Shown in pieces: positions 59,091 to 64,000 of a DNA stretch of 64,000 bases. The stretch spans positions 53,167,136-53,231,135 of the forward strand of contig OY720632.1 in assembly GCA_963169105.1 (NCBI GenBank). The letters are read 5' to 3'. This DNA is from Ceriagrion tenellum (taxonomy: Eukaryota; Arthropoda; Insecta; Odonata; Coenagrionidae). The notes below the pieces were generated by a model, which was not told the origin of the DNA, ran no database searches, and saw only the letters and a list, made by a program, of their open reading frames with translations. A program made the translations under genes and the position numbers. Position 1 is the stretch's first letter. Every line of letters starts with the position of its first letter.

Positions 59091-60360
59091 CCTATTCCAG
59101 CAGCCACTTCCAGCTCAGGTGCGCCTGAATAAAACCAATGCAGGTGGAGTTGAAACTGTGATTAGAATTAAAATATCGAGATTATTTGAACATCATTTTA
59201 AAAGTAGGAACTAGGAGACAGAGAGGCATAAGAAGGCCCGCTCTAACTTATTCAGACCAATTAACGAGAGGGTGTATCCATCTCATTTTTCACTGATGAG
59301 AACAATTTCTATAGTGGAGATAAAATTTTCAAATATTGGAGATATGCTTCTCCCCAAGTGCTGGAAGATACATCGGGAATTAATTAAAAGAGGCGTTTGA
59401 ATATTTTTTCGCTCCTCAGAGGGGCAGAATAAAAAAAAGGACTAACTGGAAAAGTAAAACATTTAGAAGAATATGGATGCTAATTTTAATGAGCTCCTCT
59501 ATACAGAGATTGGCGCAGAGCGACAAATTAGCAGCTAATTAAGGTAGCTGACTCAGAAACGGAGAAACTAACTCACGCACATCCGCTCGAGCTAATACGA
59601 GCTAATCCGCCAAGATTATTTGCTCTCAAAGACTCTAGCAATAAAATATATATGAATTTACAAATTGGATGACAACTAAGGAACCTGCTTATATTGAACA
59701 GCTTGGTAATAGGCACCATGAAATTTTAATCTGGACTCAGCACGTGTAGCACTGATCTCACTTAAGATCTAATAGGAATATTTAGATAAGTCTGACCATT
59801 CTTTAAATATCATTCTCGGGCTTCGCACCGGGTAATGTTTTCATTTATCGAGGGAGATATTTAAATATAATACACCGGGAAAATCTTAAATCATTTACTG
59901 ACCATTCTTGTTCTCGTCACAATTTTTCCTTAACTACCATAAAACTAGTTTCCGCTTCAATAAGATAAGAGTAAAAGCATACAAATTGAAACTCAACCCA
60001 ATATTCTTCTAAATACCTGAACTACGTGTGTATTTAGTTTGCAACATATTTAACATGAAATAATCATAGAGAATAGCATTAGCAAATAATTTATACAATT
60101 TTCTGAATAGCTTACGAGGGGATTTTGTTTTTAACATAATTAACAGTGAAAAGTTGTCCACGTACATAGAATCCCTGTCAAGGATTACTTTTTCAACTGA
60201 ATTTTTCCAATGCTGTAACTTGGATATACCTAGCCTCATCCATGACTTAAGCTGCTTACCAGGCCTGATTCCTCGAAAAAAAAAACTATGGATTAAAATA
60301 AGGATCAGCACTCAACTGCCTTTTATAAAACGAGGAGGCACAAGCGTTGCCAATAGCGAA
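59091..60360. other. AT-rich spacer
   Basis: AT-rich. CGAGCTAAT occurs twice in tandem near 59588-59607. A minus frame (60009-60311) has no ATG at its start. No gene called. Confidence 0.55.
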
Positions 60361-60384
60361 AACCAGAAATAGCCAAGCGACGAC

Positions 60385-60470
60385 GACGTCCCGCGCCCGT
60401 CACGTGGTGTATAAAAACCCGCCGCCCGCCTCCGGCCGACGGCAGCGCGCCGCCGCCGCCACTCAGTCCT
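60385..60470 (+). promoter_or_regulatory. Core promoter: CRE half-palindrome, E-box, TATA, initiator-like
   Basis: Within 90 bp: GACGTC (60385-60390), CACGTG E-box (60401-60406), TATAAAAA (60410-60417), then GC-rich DNA and TCAGTC (60463-60468), with GGACGT (60503-60508) further on resembling the downstream promoter element RGWYVT. TATA-directed initiation would fall near 60440, where the initiator match is poor. TCAGTC is 55 bp from the TATA box, too far for one TATA/Inr unit, so two start sites are possible. The element density at the edge of AT-rich DNA and the ATG-free leader that follows support a real + strand promoter. Confidence 0.5.
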
Positions 60471-60951
60471 CCAAACAGTTCGGCTTTTGCCCGCTAGGTG
60501 TCGGACGTTGCGGCGCCAGTTTCGACCGGAATCCAACGGATTCGGAAAAGCCCTCGTGCTGCACACACGGACCCACACAAACACAACCACCCCTCCACCC
60601 CTTCCCTTTAGCACACCCCTCTCCGACCATTTCCCCCTCTCCTCTATTCCCCTCCCTCCCTCAGCTGAGAGTTCTTCGGGACTCCCTCGCGCCTCCTCAT
60701 TCAACCGCATAGAGGTCTCCCCTCTCGCTCCTTCCCCGCCGATTCTCACTCCATCTCGCCGGCAACACATTTCGCTCCTTCTCCCGTCTGCTATACATTC
60801 CTCTCTCTCTCTTCCTCGTCCGTTCCTCCTCTTCAATTCGCTCTGTTCCTTCGCACTCACACCAGCAGTCGTCACCGCTTGTTTGCACGCGGTAGAGGCT
60901 GCAGGAACCGCATATACTCAAACCAGGTCGTATCTAACCCGCCACGCAAAT
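60471..60951 (+). other. ATG-free, pyrimidine-rich probable 5' leader
   Basis: From the predicted start region to 60951 there is no ATG in about 500 nt, although a few would be expected by chance even at this composition. The middle (60580-60860) is C+T-rich. An uninterrupted frame runs through it, but it lacks an ATG and is low-complexity. Best read as 5' UTR, with the caveat that pyrimidine-rich DNA is depleted of ATG anyway. Confidence 0.4.
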
Positions 60952-61011
60952 ATGAGAGGCGGCTCCCACTCAGGGCCTGTCTCCACTGAGATGATAAACC
61001 TTAGAACTGAG
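60952..61011 (+). CDS. Candidate first coding exon after the leader (partial)
   Basis: The first ATG after the promoter (60952) opens MRGGSHSGPVSTEMINLRTE. At 61011 the frame meets a donor-like CTGAG|GTAGGC (GT at 61012-61013). Without splicing it continues to a stop at 61075-61077, giving 42 codons rich in Arg/Ala. No family is recognised. The exon ends in phase 0. If the promoter is real, the gene lies to the right with its next exon beyond the window or in AT-rich DNA I cannot resolve. Confidence 0.2.
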
Positions 61012-61079
61012 GTAGGCGCTGCTCTCCAGAGGATAAGACGCCGGTTTACGGCTGCTTCCTTAGGAGATCCTCCATAGGA

Positions 61080-62165
61080 GAAATTTCAGTGATAGGCATT
61101 ATAATTTTTTGAGGCCTACAGTCCTTGAGGTTGAAAACTGTGTCACATGGTCAAAATAAAAGGAATTACGTTCATATCCCAGAATTACAGAATTTATTCG
61201 TTATCAAGATTATGTAAATTATAAATTGTGACGAAACCTAGGTCTGTGTGTTGCAATAAAATTGTCTGGAAATTTGTCAGAATATATCAGATTTTCTGAT
61301 ATATATTGCCAATGTCCACAAATGATTGCCTGGTACGTTTTAAGTCAATGAAAATAAAACTGCAAAAATATAACTTTCTGGGCTTCATTCGCATGGGTAA
61401 TATTTTCAAAGTTTTAATGGTCCAAATATACTTTTCATAGGTACTGAGATGGATATCTCATAATAATAGCAAATTTGAAGAATTGTTTGGACCAGCCTTA
61501 AAAACTCATTAAAAGTTTCATTTTTATCACCGCACTGTTCAAGGTATTGCGTTGTAGGGGCAATATATACCTAAGTATGGCGAAGATACAATTAGGGTTT
61601 AATTCATTATGAGAGTTCAAAAAGAATATTGTTACAACATGAAACAAGCAAATAAGACAAAAAAACTTATAGGACTCTCATGCTCCGCATAATTAACACA
61701 CTAATACTACATTACTCCATACGCTTACACACACCATTATTTCTCACCTAAAATAACCTTTGTGATGAAGCCCACGATGAGCAATGAATTAGGAAGGGCA
61801 TATTCGTCCGGAGGATAAGGAATAATGGAAAATATAGTTCACTGTTTCAGAGAGACCAGTTGCAACTACTCACATCAGTCTTATTTCAGGCGTGCATGAA
61901 AAGATCTTCAAACTCGCAAAATTATTAACGTTGGCCAAATACGGTTATTAATGGCACGACTCCTAAGATAACTATCCATAAAAAAAGGAAATCAACATTT
62001 AAAAATCTTTACCTTTTTAGCTGACGTTAACACTTCAAAAGGTTCATCCGAAGTCAGTCTGTGTCAATAAAGTAGCATTAATTTTCTCTGGCTGCTTTGA
62101 TCATGTTATCACAAAAACTCATTATTTGACCGAGAAAAATGCCCCCAAAAAGGAGTAAAAGTGTT
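61080..62165. other. AT-rich spacer with a short perfect hairpin
   Basis: AT-rich. 61282-61291 and 61295-61304 pair perfectly (10 bp, 3-nt loop). On the minus strand near 61750, TTATTTTAG|GTGAGA is a weaker look-alike of the recursive splice form. No gene. Confidence 0.5.
61282..61304. repeat. Hairpin, 10-bp perfect stem, 3-nt loop
   Basis: ATATATCAGA and TCTGATATAT flank TTT. Mostly A/T pairs; it could extrude as a cruciform but has no adjacent T-tract or gene to make it a terminator. Confidence 0.6.
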
Positions 62166-62640
62166 TTATGGCCACAGCAAGCGTTATAATTGCACAGTGT
62201 ACCTCGGGAATATTCAAACACGGGAAAGCAAATGAAAGCATAGCGGCCACTTTTAGTAACTTAAACCCCCGCATTAGCTCGAGTGGATGTGCGCGAGTTA
62301 GTTTCTCCGTTTATGAGGACATAAAGCATTCGGTCCAAAAGTGTATCGCATCAACAGAATGGGCGGCGTGTCTCCGCGTTGCAGGCGTCCGTGAAAGGGC
62401 GATCTCGCCCGGCTGAGTGACTTACGACTTGTTAGGGGCGTCACTAAAGGGAGAATAGAGGGGAGGGGTGAAGATGCCGAGGTAGAGGGAGAAGCAAATA
62501 GGAGTGTAAAAGGGGGGGGGGTGTAGAAAGGTGGGAGGGGCGGGATAAAACGCGATTAGAGTGAGCCCCGCAACTACCTATTGCGTGTGCGAGAACTGTG
62601 TCTCAATTTATCTCGCCAAGGTGAGAACTCGAGATAATAT
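62166..62640. other. Balanced patch then short purine block
   Basis: 62168-62420 is balanced with CpG. 62440-62570 is G+A-rich with G10 at 62512-62521. No recognised gene. Confidence 0.5.
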
Positions 62641-63600
62641 GTCTCTTCATGCTATATGCTGAGAGGAGATTGTGCACCAGGAAGTGGCCAAATAAGAGGG
62701 TGAAACAATAGTGGGGGAACAGATAGGTACAGGTGAAGACTTAACAAAATTGCGGATAATAATAACTGCGTAGTAATGGAATGCATTGTTTGTACTCGGT
62801 TTACATGACTGCACTAGAAGATCAAGGGACCTCATCTTAATATTTTATAATAACTATAACTTGGGGATGTACTTGAGGGATTAAACTGGATGAATGTGCA
62901 TGGCAGGGCATCCTGAGAGAGCCGGAGGAGACAATTTACATGGAGGAAGTTAAAGGAGATGTCATTGTCAAAGGCATGTCATTAGAAAAGGCGCTATCAC
63001 TTCAAATGGCTCAAAAATTTGTTCTAGAGCGATGAAGATAAGAACGAGTGAAATTTATGGTACCTGTATCCGTTCATTGTCTGCTCGGAGAGGACATAAA
63101 TAAGAAACCGGCGAGAGTGCGGTGGTAATTTGAAGAGGTAAGTCAGAATCGTGATTTGCAAATATTTTCTTTAGTAAGAATCGAGGATCGTGGGGAGAAC
63201 GAAGAATTGCCATGAGAGTGAGGAGGAGGAGTATTCCGATTTTGGGAAGAGTAACCAGCAAATGGACAGGCGGCCAGTTGGAGTGTCGAAAGGGAATAAC
63301 CTGAGGAAAATAGCGAGTTGGTGGTGGAAAGGTGAAATTATAAGGGGCGCTGGAGTTAGGCAAAGGGGTGGTAATGAGGGAAAAGGTCGCAAAGAGCGGT
63401 TCGCGGAGGCTTTTATCTATTCTCGCAGCACGAAGGGGAGAATAGGACGCGTGTGAGGGCCGAGGGTTGAGGCGAGGGGAGTGTGTGTAGCAGGTGCGCA
63501 GTGGACGCGTTGGCGGGAGGTTGTAGGGGGGATGGCAGGGAGAAAAGGGCTTACAGGGGTGGGCGTTATGGTGTGAAGGGCCAGAAAGTAAGGTAGGTCT
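62641..63600. other. AT-rich margin then purine-rich island
   Basis: 62641-63120 is AT-rich. A strong donor GAAGAG|GTAAGTC (GT at 63138-63139) follows a frame open for only about 14 codons. 63180-63590 is G+A-rich on +. Frames are compositional. Confidence 0.5.
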
Positions 63601-64000
63601 GCTCCCACGATCACTACAAACTGGGGAAGAAATTCCGCTGGGATTAATTAAAGAGTTAAAAAGCCAAGCAACTGGCTAATGAAAGTAAAAAAATAACATT
63701 CCATGCCAAATCATTGCGGAAGTTGTTACCAAATAAAACTTGATTAAAAATTCTTCCGAAGACCTATGATAGTAATGAAGCACGAGTGTGTAAAATTCAC
63801 AGTTCAAATCATTCGTCAAGATTAGGATACAAAACCAGATCGACATAATTCGCGTCGAGTACTGCAACTATTTATGATACCTACGCCACTTCTTCCTGTG
63901 AAAATTTATGAAGGTATTTATGAGAGAAATTAGGTGTTATGACGGCATGCCATGGACGTATAACTTGAAGTTCCCTTTCTCCAGCGCATAGCAACACAAT
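63601..64000. other. AT-rich right edge
   Basis: AT-rich to the end of the window; nothing recognised. Confidence 0.6.

Noticed and set aside
60487..61077. 196-codon + frame through the putative leader
   Set aside because: Opens with TTG and has no ATG before 60952; low-complexity Pro/Ser/Leu content from pyrimidine-rich sequence.
61735..61775. Third minus-strand recursive site (TTATTTTAG|GTGAGA)
   Set aside because: Pyrimidine tract is short and interrupted, and the donor is weaker; below the standard of the other two.
1..64000. CRISPR arrays, rRNA/tRNA genes, known insect microRNAs, homeobox or transposase coding
   Set aside because: By-eye search for regular spacers, cloverleafs, well-known miRNA mature sequences and signature residues found none. 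A covariance or HMM search could still find weak matches.

Overview
This is eukaryotic, essentially non-coding DNA, most likely from an arthropod. No bacterial-style operon, rRNA or tRNA gene is visible, and no continuous reading frame matches a protein family I recognise. Arthropod is an inference from three things: initiator-like sequences (TCAGT/TCATT type) with TATA boxes, a decayed non-LTR retrotransposon, and splice signals of the insect type. I cannot name a species.

Layout. AT-rich spacers of about 0.5-2.5 kb alternate with 0.2-1.3 kb CpG-containing, GC-rich islands. Most islands are strongly strand-asymmetric. Those between 3.6 and 13.1 kb are purine-rich (G+A) on the + strand; further right purine-rich and pyrimidine-rich blocks alternate, sometimes back to back (about 15.1, 23.1, 24.2, 28.8, 34.6, 39.1, 41.0 and 43.7 kb). 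These blocks create many long Pro/Ser/Leu-rich or Gly/Arg/Glu-rich open frames. They are composition artefacts, because a C/T-rich strand cannot spell stop codons, so I do not call them genes.

The strongest functional signals are splice and promoter elements. On the minus strand, two sites (junctions at 756/757 and 57260/57261) join a long polypyrimidine tract and CAG directly to GTAAG. That is the form of recursive splice sites (ratchet points) in very long insect introns. A 28-nt microexon candidate (50390-50417) lies between them on the same strand. My best interpretation is that much of the window is a giant intron of a minus-strand gene. On the + strand there is a candidate first coding exon (155-206) with a Cys-x2-Cys motif and a consensus donor. 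There are also two good core-promoter candidates: a TATA/initiator pair with 31-bp spacing at 49098-49132, and an E-box/TATA element at 60385-60470 followed by an ATG-free leader of about 500 nt.

Repeats are modest: a 165-bp direct repeat with a transposed 45-bp fragment (0.6-1.55 kb), a degenerate 72-bp-arm inverted repeat (53.0-53.2 kb), a related retroelement-like tail motif (13.9 kb), a TTTCAAA minisatellite (46.75 kb), short hairpins, G-runs, and the 3' end of a dead non-LTR retrotransposon (57.56-57.86 kb, minus strand).
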